A stretch of 64,000 nt of DNA. Origin: Dipetalonema caudispina. Taxonomy: Eukaryota; Nematoda; Chromadorea; Rhabditida; Onchocercidae. Location: the NCBI GenBank assembly GCA_013365325.1, contig JABVXV010000013.1, positions 478,790 through 542,789 of the forward strand. The letters run 5' to 3'. This document shows, one piece after another, positions 37,301 to 48,913 of this stretch. The translations under genes were made by a program, and so were the position numbers. The stretch's first letter is position 1. The number at the start of each line of letters is the position of its first letter. A model generated the notes under the pieces. It saw nothing but the letters and a program-made list of their open reading frames with translations. It was not told the DNA's origin and searched no databases.

Positions 37301-40300
37301 ATGAAGGCATTATCACGAATGATTGTATATTTATGCCACTTAATTGTAAGGTTTAATTAAAGAAAGCGAAAAAAATAACATTTACAAAATTTGTTTAAAC
37401 AAATTTAAAATTATTTAAAAATGATAAAATGGAAAGAAAAAAAAAAAAACTGGTAACTATATGATAAGCAAGCATTAATATACGGTAATAAGTTAAGTAC
37501 ACGTATTTAATGCAAAATTTTTTGAATATACAATAGCAGTATCATAGAACAATGTAAAACTGTGATTATAATTTTTGTCAAAAAAGAAATAAATTAAATT
37601 TATAAATTATGTAATTTGCATATTTCTTACTATGTAATATGGAATTTTATTTTAAACAGATAAATGCCCAAAATGATAATATTATTTCGCATGATTATGC
37701 GGAAGTTCGAGTACTGCTAGATCAATATTACGAGATAACGGCACGAAAATATGGTACATATCATGATTACGTAAGTATATTTAGCGTTCATCATTTTTCG
37801 TAAATCAAATCCGGAAAATCGGTTGATAACTTGATTTCAGCAAACTGAACAAAAGAATTAAAAGAAGGTTTAGAAGGATGTTGTTATCTTTTTCAATAAT
37901 CTTATTGGCATCGATGCATTCCTTTAATAAATTTTATGTACATTATTATCTTGCCTAAAATTTTTGAATTTTCAAATTTATATTTGCAGGATTCTAAAAA
38001 AGTTAGCAAAGATTTGAAAGATATTCCCACTGATGATGGTACCGAAGCAAGCATTAATCGTAAGGAGGGTGTTGTAGGTGATCTATTCGAAAATGATATT
38101 TTACTAACATTACCACAAGTAAAAGCCTTGCTTAATGAGGATATCAAAAGCAGTAAGTTATTAAAACAAGTAAAATTTTAATTTTTCAATGTATTCAAAT
38201 TTTCAATTCTAATTTGTTCAATAAGAAACAAATTCTGTGGAAATTTGTTGTAAACTTTATGAAAACTAAATTATGCTTTACTATCGAATATGCATTATAA
38301 CTGGTTATTTTATACGATTTGTATTATTCATAACTACAATCAAAAAGATACAATCAACAAATTATAATTGAAAATTTTCCAAACTAGTTCAAAAATGGAT
38401 TTGGTAAGTGCTGAAAATTCCAATACTTGTATATCTAATCATTTGATCTTATATCCTTTTCATGATCTTTTTATTTGAAGTAAATTTCCGCATTTCTGCC
38501 GGAATGAAATGTAACACAAAAATAGTCATATCTTTGAGGTTGAAAAAAAAAAGATCCCTTCCCGAAAAAAAAAAAAAAAAAAAAATTAACGCTTTCAATT
38601 ATAAATTTAATTTACTGATCAAATAGAAATATTTCATGAAATTTTGTTGAAATCGTAAATAATTGAAAAAATTTGCAATTGTATTCTGTGGTAGCGATTA
38701 GCAGAAAAATTATAAACCTGAATGAATTAAATTTGATTCATTCAGGTTTATAATTTTTCAATTAGTATCAATACATAAAACTATTATCAATTTAAGGAAA
38801 TAATCGGCAAGCAATCCGGGGAGAACGATATAATTGGATCAAAATGCCGATATCATACTATTTCGGCAGTTCTGATGGTGAAATCGAAAAACTGCTTTCA
38901 AAAATTAATTCAATGCAAAATTATTTACAAAACATAGTTGACACCAAAGCATTAAATGATGGATTGTTTGAAAATTTTTTAACAAAATCTTCTTTTCAAA
39001 AATTCAAAAAAAAAAAATTCCCATTTGAAAATGAACTTTACATAATGAGGCAACAAGAGGAATAATAATTTGCAGTTAAATGGCAAAATTTAATCCGTAC
39101 CGCTTTGCGTCACATAGAAGCAGAAACATGCATCCGTTTTAGGGTTTGTATTAAAAAAATAATTTTAATTAAATTCAACTATTTTGTTGTTCCATATAAC
39201 AAGAGTATTCAATAACGACTTATAATTTTGTGTAAAGATTGAATGTCTACAAAGTTTGACCAAAATTTCCAATGATTATTAAAAAATATTTGAAAAAAAA
39301 AAAAAATTTAGGAGAATGGTGGTAATCAGAATTATATATATTTCATACAAGCAAGAGGATGCTGGAGTAATGTTGGGAAAATTGGCGGTCGACAAATGAT
39401 ATCCATTGGATTTGGATGTGAAGCGGTAAAAAGTTTTTTGAATTTAATGAAATTTTAATTTTTCATTTTCATAATCATACCTTAAATGAAAAGTTCGAAT
39501 TACTCTAAACAATATCTTTGAGATGAATTTGATCAACATTTTGAGATGAATTTGATCAAATATCGATAATTTATTTTTTTATTTTAATATTTGTTGCAGA
39601 TACACAGAATGTTGCTATTATCAAAAAAATTTTTTTTTTTTTTTTTGTGTTTAATTTTATCATTTTTAAAATAATTTAGATGGGTATAGTGGCGCATGAA
39701 GTATTACACTCTTTGGGTCTTTGGCATGAACAATCACGTAGCGATCGTGACAATAACATCTGGATCAATCATATCAATATTTATCCGGTAGTGTAAATTC
39801 CTGATTGAATGTAATTCATGTTACAAAATGTATTGACCATAGGGATTGATAATTTTGGATGAAATGGCCATAAGAATTGGAACATTTGAATGAAATGACC
39901 ATAGGAATGGAAACTTTGGATGAAATAGCCATAGAAATTAACAAGTGACATCTTTTATAAAATGGGAGAAGCCATGGAAAATTTTGCCTGCCTTAATTAC
40001 TTCTATTTTTTGCTAATTCATTCATTTAGCAATTATGATAATTTCAAGGGTACTCAAGGAAATTTTGAAAAACGAACAACATTAAATACTGATAATATGG
40101 GATTATCTTACGATTATGGTTCCGTGATGCATTATGGTTCTAAGGCATTCACAGTGAACTTTAATAGGTTTGATATTATGATACATATAAAAGCTTAATA
40201 AGATTATCACATGTATTGATCAACATTATTAGGTTATAGTGATTATAAGTTGCTCACATAATGAAAATTTCTTTAAAAGCATCAACCTAAACGTAATTAA

Positions 40301-43300
40301 CCGATTTTATGATAAATACACACTTGACCTATTGGAAAATGTAGAAAGCTTAAAATTTTGTATAACTTATCATAAGTATAATTATTATTTTCGAATTGTT
40401 AAACAAACGCTTTTGTCAAATGATTTAAAGATATACGATCGAGACACGTGATCGTCGATATCAGCAAACGATCGGACAAAGACAAGCACTTTCGTTCAAA
40501 GATGCAAAAATTATTAATTTACGATATTGCAATAGTAAAGTTTATTCGAAATTTATTTATTGCTGTTCATATCATTTGCTGGAAGAACATTGAAGAAATA
40601 TAAATTTACGCCCTTCTGTTTCCTTTCTCTTTTGTTCCTGCCAAAAACATATCGGCTTCTTGAAAATCTAAATGAAGTCAGGAATTCATATTTCAAGTTC
40701 TAATCAGATGATTAGCTTAACAACAGTAGCATGAACGAAATGATAAGTAAGAGAAGGAGTTGATCAGTGTATTAGTGATACATTTGAAGCATTTCAAAAA
40801 ATAAAAAATAAATGATTTAAATTTCTATGAAATAATAGCTGCATTCTTCTTTTTTCAAAAAAATTTTTGAAAACTTTCACAGAAATGAAAAGAGAGTAGA
40901 AAAAGATTACGGTTTAAATAATGATAGCGACTAATTTCAGATACCTGTAAACATTTGATGAATTGCTATAATGGTGGATATACGAATCCAAATAATTGTT
41001 ATCAGTGTAAATGTCCAAGTGGATTAGGCGGAAAAGATTGTCTATCAGTAGAAAAAAGCAGTAATTTTTTTTTAATTTTAGTAGAAGAAGATATTTCAAC
41101 CTGTGCAATTTCGATTTAAACTATGCAAGTAGATTGATCACCCATCATATCATATCTTCATCAACAATCTCACTAAACCATACATTAAGTATGAGTCGTA
41201 ATTTCTGAATGGATAGATTGCTTATAGTTGAACGAAATAATGAAAATGGATAGTGAAATTAATTTGCGCAACCATAAATTATCGTAGCGATATAATAAAA
41301 TTTTTAGAAATAAAGAAAAATTAATGTTCGTAATGTGATAAATTGCTGTATTTCCTAATTTTAATAACATACAATTTTAATGAAAAAGAAGTTTCCAATT
41401 CTAAAAAAAAGTTTATCGTAATTTTTATCAAATGAATAGTTTAGGAACACCTAAATGTGGTGGTGATTTATTGGCTGCTCACGATTATCAAACTATTACA
41501 AGTACTGGCCTATATGGTAACATTCATTGTGTCTGGCGGATTAGGGTAAGTTCTGAAGAAAATTGAATAAACGGAGGCCTGTATTGAGGATAGATGCAAT
41601 TAATGAGTTAATGTCTTAACGAATTAATGAGCTATCACATAAATACTTGACGAAAAGCCTTCTTTATTCTTTCGTCACATATTATTACAATATTAATGAG
41701 CACATCAATAGTTAAAATGTGAAAAGTTGTCGAAAAATAAATACAGTATTTTCTTAATGATGACTACTGTAACATCAATATGTTACAGTAGAAAAAAAGA
41801 TTATTAAAGAATTGATCATACCTCATAATTCGTTCTTTATCTCACTTTATTTTTATTTCACCTAACATCATATTATTTCATTGCTATCTATATTATCATG
41901 ATTCTTTCAGGGATTAAATGTTTCACCCGAAATATGTTGAAAATTAATTATATTTCTTAATTTTTAAATCTCTGAAGTGTTAATTCAAAATCATACTTTA
42001 ATCGAAATCACTAGTAACTTTATCCTCACAACAATAATAGTGATATGTTCTATCTTACTTGTCTAAAAGATTTGCATCTTCAACATATCACATTGTCTTT
42101 TTCAACTCTAATCATAACTTATATCAGTCTATCTATTCTCACAACAATTACCGCCTATATTGAGCGTTTTCTATCAGTGTGCCCTCAATTTTTTGTAAAA
42201 ATTCATCGCCATGATACTTTGCATATCAAATTCAGCAATATTATCAAATCATTTTATAGTCGAGAGCAAAAGTGCTTATATATATTGATGAATTACAATT
42301 ACCTTGCAAAGAAACCTGTACCAGCTATTTGGAACTAAAATTTAAAGCAGATCTGGTTCCAACCGGTAAGTACTAACCTAATCAATGAATGTATAAAATA
42401 GAGAAAATTCTCGATTGTCCTTATCACCTTAACATATTCCATAGCTATCCTTATCACTTCACTCTATTTTCACAGACAGAAGAGATTTGGAGACTTCTTC
42501 TTTTCAAAAATTGATATTGAACATGCTTAAAATTCCCTGAAATCATAATACTTAAACTTTTCTTCCTTTTTTAAAATAAGCTTCAAATTTTTTAAAATTA
42601 TCTTTCAAAATCAACAAAGTTAAAGAGTACAGTAGAGGCGGAAGATAAATTATAAATAATTAAGGATCAAGGCATTGTTGTGGACCACCAAACGTTTGGA
42701 TAGCAAGTGAAAAAGATACCTTCATCATTATTTATGCTGCAAATACTCTCACCGATGGTTCCCGTACGCAGGGATTCAAGTTACGCTATAAACTATGCAA
42801 GTTTTAAATTTGAAATAGAAGAAAAAAATGGAAGTAAAAGTGCAATAATACTGATAGGAAAATGATAACAAATATAATAAGTAAGTAAAGCTAACGATTA
42901 TTCATATCCGGCAATTATTCGAATTTAGTCCTACAAAACAGAACTCTTTAAGTTCAGTCCTTTAAAATGGTTTCGTTTGTGGAAATCCGGAAAAGCATTA
43001 AACATTTCATAACGAACGAAACATACAGAACTATAGGTTGACGATAAGCTTTCAAAAATAAAGTAGGAAACGGCCAATTTAGGTATACGTCAAGCGATAC
43101 GTCATCACATTAACGTATAATACATGCTATGTTACACAATGATGAGAAGCATGAAAGATTATGATGGCAATTTGTTTATAAGAAATTGGAAATGATATGA
43201 TTACTCATCACTTATCATAAGATCAACAGTTAAGGAAAATAAATTATGCTAATCAATATTTCAGATGATTTAAATGCTGCAACATCAAAAGATCCATTGC

Positions 43301-44046
43301 ATAAGAAGTTGGTAAGTTTGATAGAATTTTTCACGTACGTATTGTTATAATACATTGTATATATACTTTTTTTTTTCAGAATATTTAAAATAAGTACTAT
43401 TTTTTGAAAAATTATAACAGTACGTGAAGAGATTAAATCTGAACTAGAAAAGAGAATTAAGGAAAATTCTTGACTTGATCAGATTAAACTCTTATTTTAG
43501 GTTATCTCATTTATTTTTTTTTTTTTTTATTGTGAGAAACTGAGTTCAAATTTCAGGTTTCATTCTATAACAGTAACATTAAATACTGAATTCCTCAAAT
43601 TTAAAAAAAAAAAAAGAATTAATAAAAAAGAAATAGATTCTTACGACTGTTTCACCACCATTATCGTCAACACTACTACGATCATCATCACCACCATCAC
43701 CATCATCAACAACAACAACAACAACAAAAATAACAACAACAACAACAATAACAACAACAACAATGACAACAATGGTAACAAGAACATTGGCAACTCTTAC
43801 TACCACTACTATCAAATCTATACGGACAACAGCGCGTATATTTTGTTTAAAAAATTGTTAAACTTTATTTCTAATTTTTTAAAAATGAAATTCAAAACTA
43901 ATTTTCTTTTTTTTTTCTGGATAAAATTGAAAAACTTTTTTTGCCAATTTCTTTTAATTTATAATTTTTTTTTTTTTAAAAATAAAAATGAAAACCATTA
44001 AGCATAATTATGAATCAGTTAACAGTTATTTTATCTTATTCTATTT

Positions 44047-44084
<38 letters not shown>

Positions 44085-45837
44085 GAAAGTAAAAAATTCT
44101 TAAATTTATAAATAATATAAAATGAATTAAATTATTTAGCAATAACAACATGGAGTAATTGGGGTATGTGGAGTGAATGTTCGGTGAGTTGTGGCGGTTG
44201 TGGTAGACGACGTCGTGTCCGAGCTTGCTACAACAAAAATCAACCTTGTCCGTAAGGTTTTTTTTTATATACACATATAACACACATGCACACACATACA
44301 CACAGACAAACAGACACACACATACAATGTACGTTGTTTCCAATGTTTGAAATTATGTCGAATTTATACATGCTTAAAAGACAATAATTTCCATCAAATA
44401 CGTCATTAATTAATAGATTTTACGAATTTTATTAAGAGAATTCTTTTTTTTTAAAAAAAAAAAATTTCAAAAATTACTAAATTATTGCAAGTTTAAATGT
44501 TAACTAATATGAGAGAAAATTAGTGGATAATATTAATATTGAATTATTTTAAAAATAAAAACAAATTATTATATAATAAATGAAGATATTTGAGAGCAAT
44601 GAAGTAATACTTTTGATTGATCATCAATCAATCATTCATTCATTCATTCAGTAAAGAATTTTAGGGGACCAAAAGAGGATATAAAAGGATGTGGTGAAAA
44701 GCGATGTTCAACTTGGACAAGTTTTAATTGTATCGGTCGATTAGTTTTGCCATGTAGTCTGTCGCAGAAATTACAGTTTGCCACAGATAAAGGTAAGAAT
44801 TAGTAATGAAATGTATAAAAGTTCGAAAATTATCAATATTCTTTAATTAAGTAATACATTTGAACTTAATTACTTGTTTCGAGTATTATTATTCATTTGC
44901 TTACGTTGAAATGAACCTTCTACGAACATCTATGAAAAATATGAAAGTTCAAAGTTCACGTTTATCTTTTTTTTTTTTTTTTTTGATGCAAATCTATCCT
45001 CACGTTTCAATTTATTGCCTCTTAACACTTAAAAGATATAATATAGATAGTTTAAATTTTCCATTTAATAGCAATCTTTTTCATACGTTCAATTTTGAAT
45101 AAAATATACATTCAATGAATTGTTTTTCTGTTCATAAATTATAAATTGTTTTTCTTTTCATAAATTAAAAATTAGAAATAATACGAAATGAAAAAAGAAT
45201 TAATCTTGGAAGTTTATTGTATTCCTATCATTTAAAATGCAGCTGATCATTTAACAAATTCTCTGCAATGTTATTACATCTATGAGTAATATTTAGCATC
45301 TCTGATCATTGTAAAACTGTTTGTATCAAATTTTAAATTCAAATTTTTGACAGATGGTTACATGCCACCTGGTGATAAGTTAGTTATGGGTCAACACAGG
45401 TACAAGCAATATGTTCAATCAGCCTTTTCTGGTGAACCGCTCTGTGAAAAGTAAGTTTATGGTAATGTACTTTTTTATCAGATAAAAGATAAGAAAACAT
45501 AAGATAGATAATAAACGGGAAATTCAATGCTTCTAAAATTGTACACTTTAAACTTTAAAAAAAAAAAAAAAAGCTAATGATTCATTCGGAAAAAAGAATG
45601 CCAATAATTAAACAAATGAATTTTTACAATTTATCGTTCATAATTTTTAGAGCTTCATAATGATTGAAATTAATTTTTTTCTTTTTTTTTTTTTGAAGGT
45701 ATTTTCATTATTTTTGTTCAATGTCAACGTTCACCGTTTATTTGGGTTGGAAAAGTGGAAATGATTGGTTGAAATTGGATAAAAGAGGATGCTGTGTCGG
45801 ATATCATTACAATGGAACTGTTTGCATTCCAGATTGA
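37301..45837 (+). CDS. Secreted astacin metalloprotease, NAS subgroup with EGF-CUB-TSP1
   Basis: A zinc endopeptidase of the nematode NAS type; subgroup members with this layout act in moulting, hatching or collagen processing. Exons: 37301-37345, 37660-37770, 37990-38152, 38797-38877, 39076-39143, 39312-39425, 39680-39792, 40030-40167, 40431-40534, 40941-41060, 41445-41545, 42260-42365, 42665-42796, 43265-43311, 43637-43835, 44140-44251, 44665-44792, 45354-45450 and 45699-45837 (705 aa). Order: short hydrophobic leader; propeptide ending in a furin-like RNNR (107-110); catalytic domain with [19 protein letters not shown] (zinc His200, His204, His210; Glu201) and Met-turn SVMHY (263-267); EGF (about 313-352); CUB (about 357-475); Thr/Ser linker (482-548); TSP1 with [20 protein letters not shown]; and a Cys-rich tail ending [12 protein letters not shown]. 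One intron is GC-AG and several acceptors read AAG. Architecture fits NAS-33 to NAS-37; which one is not resolved. Confidence 0.92.
38705..38758. repeat. Perfect 23-bp inverted repeat with 8-nt loop
   Basis: Inside astacin intron 3. The left arm runs 38705-38727 and contains TATAAACCTGAATGAAT. The right arm, 38736-38758, is its exact reverse complement; the loop is TAAATTTG. Confidence 0.9.
39835..39945. repeat. Diverged ~31-bp tandem repeat in astacin intron 7
   Basis: About three and a half units sharing CCATAGG(A/G)AT...GGATGAAAT, each diverged by several bases. Confidence 0.75.
41764..41791. repeat. 12-bp inverted repeat with 4-nt loop
   Basis: CTACTGTAACAT - CAAT - ATGTTACAGTAG, a perfect stem-loop within astacin intron 11. 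Confidence 0.85.
42797..43264 (+). other. GC-AG intron 13 of the astacin gene
   Basis: The CUB exon ends CTA T and is followed by GCAAGT. Using GC as the donor joins T to AT GAT TTA (Tyr-Asp-Leu) with a TTTCAG acceptor at 43264. Without this splice the frame runs Leu-Cys-Lys-Phe-stop and would end the protein after the CUB domain. Confidence 0.75.
43637..43835 (+). other. Thr/Ser-rich linker exon built on an ACA/ATC microsatellite
   Basis: This exon keeps the phase between the CUB and TSP1 exons (in phase 0, out phase 1, next exon starts CA ATA ACA). It encodes SPPLSSTLL, then runs of Ser/Pro and a Thr stretch about 20 long interrupted by Lys, Ile and Met, a mucin-like O-glycosylation candidate. 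DNA is mostly TCA, CCA and ACA triplets. The acceptor is AAATAG ending at 43636. Confidence 0.7.
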
Positions 45838-46849
45838 TTTCTTATCAGTGTTCGTTTGAACAATTTGCTAAAAGTAGGAAACTGATATTGAAATTTAGGA
45901 AAAATCAGAAAAAAATTTATCCCATAATAATTTATGCTAATTGTTAGCATCTAAAAATCGTTTCTTTATCATCAATCCTGTTTGATGCTAATTTTTCAAT
46001 TTTATTTATTTTCATAACTTCCACTTTAATGATAGTTGCAAATTGTAACACATTATTGCAATTGAGCTTCTTCCACCATGAATGAAGCTTTTGCTCCAGA
46101 AGTGATTTAAACAATGATTTGTAGCTTGTGATGAAAAGAAGTTGAGATGGATTTTTCATAACTTAACTATTCCACAAAAAGATCTCCAACATTTGTGACA
46201 GGCCAGAGAGCGAAATCGTGAAATTTGAATAAAAATTAACAATCATCTTGTAGAGCACCAACCTTGAAGATAATCGTATAATTTAATTAATGAAGCATCC
46301 ATCTTTTATTTCTGAAGTGTATTCTGCGATAAACTTGTTGTTAATGATATTTCCTGATTCGAAATAAAAGCGTTCAATTGAAGTATTTCATCTCAAATCT
46401 CGATGTTTTCAATCTTTTCAAGCATTGTTTACAGGCTTTGCTATATTTGAAATTTACTTTGAATATTTTAAAAGTTCCATCCTTTCGCAGCAAAATTTTT
46501 TATCAAAACTAAGAAACATTTCCAGCAATCTTAATGCTGAATACAATGGATTACAGTAATCAGAAATAATTCCTACACTACAGTACTCAAATTCGAGTTG
46601 TATATGCTACAGTCACTGCAGAAATAGCATTTCGGATTTGATGCTAATCTATTAGGCCTTTTTATGAACAAACAAGTTCTATCGATTACAGATCATCGTT
46701 TCAAAAACTGTACGATTTTGTGGAAAAGTTTTTAGTAGGAAACAAGTTGAAATTAGAAAACAACTATAACATAGATTATTTTATTTGAAATTTCAAAGTA
46801 ATGCTGATACTATATATAAAATGTTATGTGAAATATGATCAGTCAGTGA
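45838..46849. other. Convergent gap between astacin and small heat-shock genes
   Basis: Non-coding 3' UTR sequence from both sides. Plus-strand AATAAA signals at 46228-46233 and 46363-46368 could end the astacin transcript. Confidence 0.45.
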
Positions 46850-47989
46850 TTATTTTGATCCTGTACTACTTCCGGTGGAATCACTACGTTTTGAAGATTT
46901 CGAGCCTTGTTGATTAACATTATGCGTTTGGATAGGAATATGTCGCGTTGGAGTTAGCGGTGCAACATTCTTCTTTCGAGCGCTTACTTCTAGAATACCA
47001 TTTTCTGAAAATGGTACCTTTCGTGTCTTATTTATGATCATCAATGGTTATTTTACTGTCATAATAGCATTCATTCTCGATTGATTGTAACGGTTATTGA
47101 TTATGATACGATAAGTATATATGAGGCACCTATTTTGAATCAAGAAATAGCAATTCTTATCAGTCATGTAATGCATCTGATTACTGTATCAGAATTAATA
47201 TTTTTTTTACGCTTCATTGTCATGTAGGTAATTATCTCACTGATCAATTACTTTCAGTCACTTTCGGTTAAAATTTACAAATTTAAATTTCTACCAAATT
47301 GTAAAAGAAACCCTTCAAGTGAGAGGTCAAAGTAGTATCGTCAACATCATCGGGTAGTGTGAATCGGCGAACGAAATGTCTTTCAATCAAACCATGCTGA
47401 TCACGTTGCTGCTTATGATGTCCTTCAATTGAAAGTTCACCATGACGTACGCTGACTTTTAAATCACCTGGATGAAAATGCGATACATCCATTTCCATAG
47501 TAAATTTTTCCGCATCATTTACAATCTGTGAAAAAAAGGGATATGTGAAATTTTCATTAACATTAATTCATCTGTATTCATTCAGCAAATATTTACACTA
47601 ATAAGAAGTAGAAAAGAAACTATGCTGAAATTTCCTCATTGTGGTACTTCATTTTGAAATTTTGAGCGCTAAATGGAAAACCGAAAGAAGAGAGCAATTC
47701 TAAAATCGAAAAAATGAAAAAATCCTTAAATATTACCTATGCTTCTAATTTGTATTTTAAAAATGCAAACTTGTCCAACTGAGCTGCCAAAATTGTATTG
47801 ACATGGTGCCGCATCCATCGATGAGCCTCCCCAGCCTATTCCAAATTGGCGGTAATGTTGTTCTAGGCCATGGAATAAATTTTCAAACATTCGTCTAACT
47901 GTTTCATTGAATGACATAAAATCGGTATCATTGAAGTATGATCGACGACCAGAAGGTTGAGCATCACGATGCTGTTCCGGTGGATTCAT
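46850..47989 (-). CDS. Small heat-shock protein (alpha-crystallin/HSP20)
   Basis: An ATP-independent holdase chaperone. Exons in transcript order: 47989-47771, 47525-47312 and 47004-46850, giving 195 aa. The N-terminal arm is polar and aromatic (DTDFMSFNETVRRMFENLFH). The alpha-crystallin domain spans about residues 74-155: EKFTMEMDVSHFHPGDLKV, GELSIEGHHKQQRDQHGLIE, RHFVRRFTLPDDVD, then ENGILEVSA across the last intron. The C-terminal extension has a RHIPIQ segment (the I-x-I dimer-linking motif) and a Ser/Lys-rich end STGSSTGSK. I chose the ATG of MNPPEQ at 47989; the frame continues ten codons upstream to a TTG but without ATG. A TTATTTAG acceptor at 48040-48042 precedes it. All introns are GT-AG. 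Confidence 0.92.
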
Positions 47990-48553
47990 CAGTTGTTGTT
48001 GGTGATAGTTATTATTCAAATTTCAATTCACTTATGGAACTAAATAATTTTACAAATTCATTGCAAATCTGGGAAACTATTGCATAAAATTTGAAAAAAC
48101 TAATTTTATGAATTTTAAAGAGGTTTTTCCATTATCAACCTATTCATATTTTAAAGTATCATCATTATCCACATATTTCCTAGTTCATTTGTCTTCTTAT
48201 CATCACTAAACAACCAATTTATTCATCTGATTATTTTCAAATTCTCTGACAAAATTATTTTCAGAAACATAACTTATAATGGAAGAAATTTTTTGACAAA
48301 TTTCATTGGGCCAAAAATTCTCCACTTCACTAATATACAACTTCATTAGTTTACCTTTCGAATCAAATGTTGAAGCAACCGTTCAACCTGAATTATTATT
48401 AAAAATGAATGATACAACAATCTACTTACTTTCATTTATTTTCTCTTATCTGACATGAAAAAATAATGCTACAAATTAACGCTACTAGCGAATTATATTT
48501 TTGCATTTACCTTTGTATTTTATTATTGTAGTACAGTACCAATTTTTGTACGT

Positions 48554-48591
48554 AACTTACTGTACTACATTTTATTGTAGTACAGTAAGTT
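48554..48591. repeat. Perfect 16-bp inverted repeat with 6-nt loop
   Basis: The arms contain ACTTACTGTACTACA (48555-48569) and TGTAGTACAGTAAGT (48576-48590), with loop TTTTAT; one more A-T pair extends the stem. A further copy of TTGTAGTACAGTA lies just upstream near 48527-48539. Confidence 0.9.
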
Positions 48592-48889
48592 TCAACGACT
48601 CATTTTTTGTCATTCAACTTTTTCGTGGTATTATCATCATTTATAATTTTGTAAACACAAAATTTTAATATTAACAGCTATACATTTACTATATGCATTT
48701 CTCGTTAAAATTGTATTTATTTTTATGCATTTTTTGCTTAATTTTATCGTATTACATTTTGTTAATTTTGCTAAATCTAATTAATATCTTTCCTCAATTA
48801 TTTCTTTTGACACATTTTCTTTTTTTTGTAGTTTTTATATGTCTTTATTTGTTTGCATATTATCAAATGAAATTTCAGGATTATGAAGA

Positions 48890-48913
48890 AAGAGAGAGAG
48901 AGAGAGAGAGAGA
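48890..48913. repeat. (AG)n microsatellite
   Basis: About 12 AG units. Confidence 0.9.

Noticed and set aside
43579..43815. Minus-strand Val/Asp-rich 78-codon frame
   Set aside because: It is the antisense of the ACA/TCA microsatellite exon; poly-Val is simply the reverse reading of the repeat.
44041..44343. Minus-strand 100-codon frame opposite the TSP1 exon
   Set aside because: It spans a CACACA microsatellite and a poly-T run and overlaps a well-supported coding exon on the other strand.
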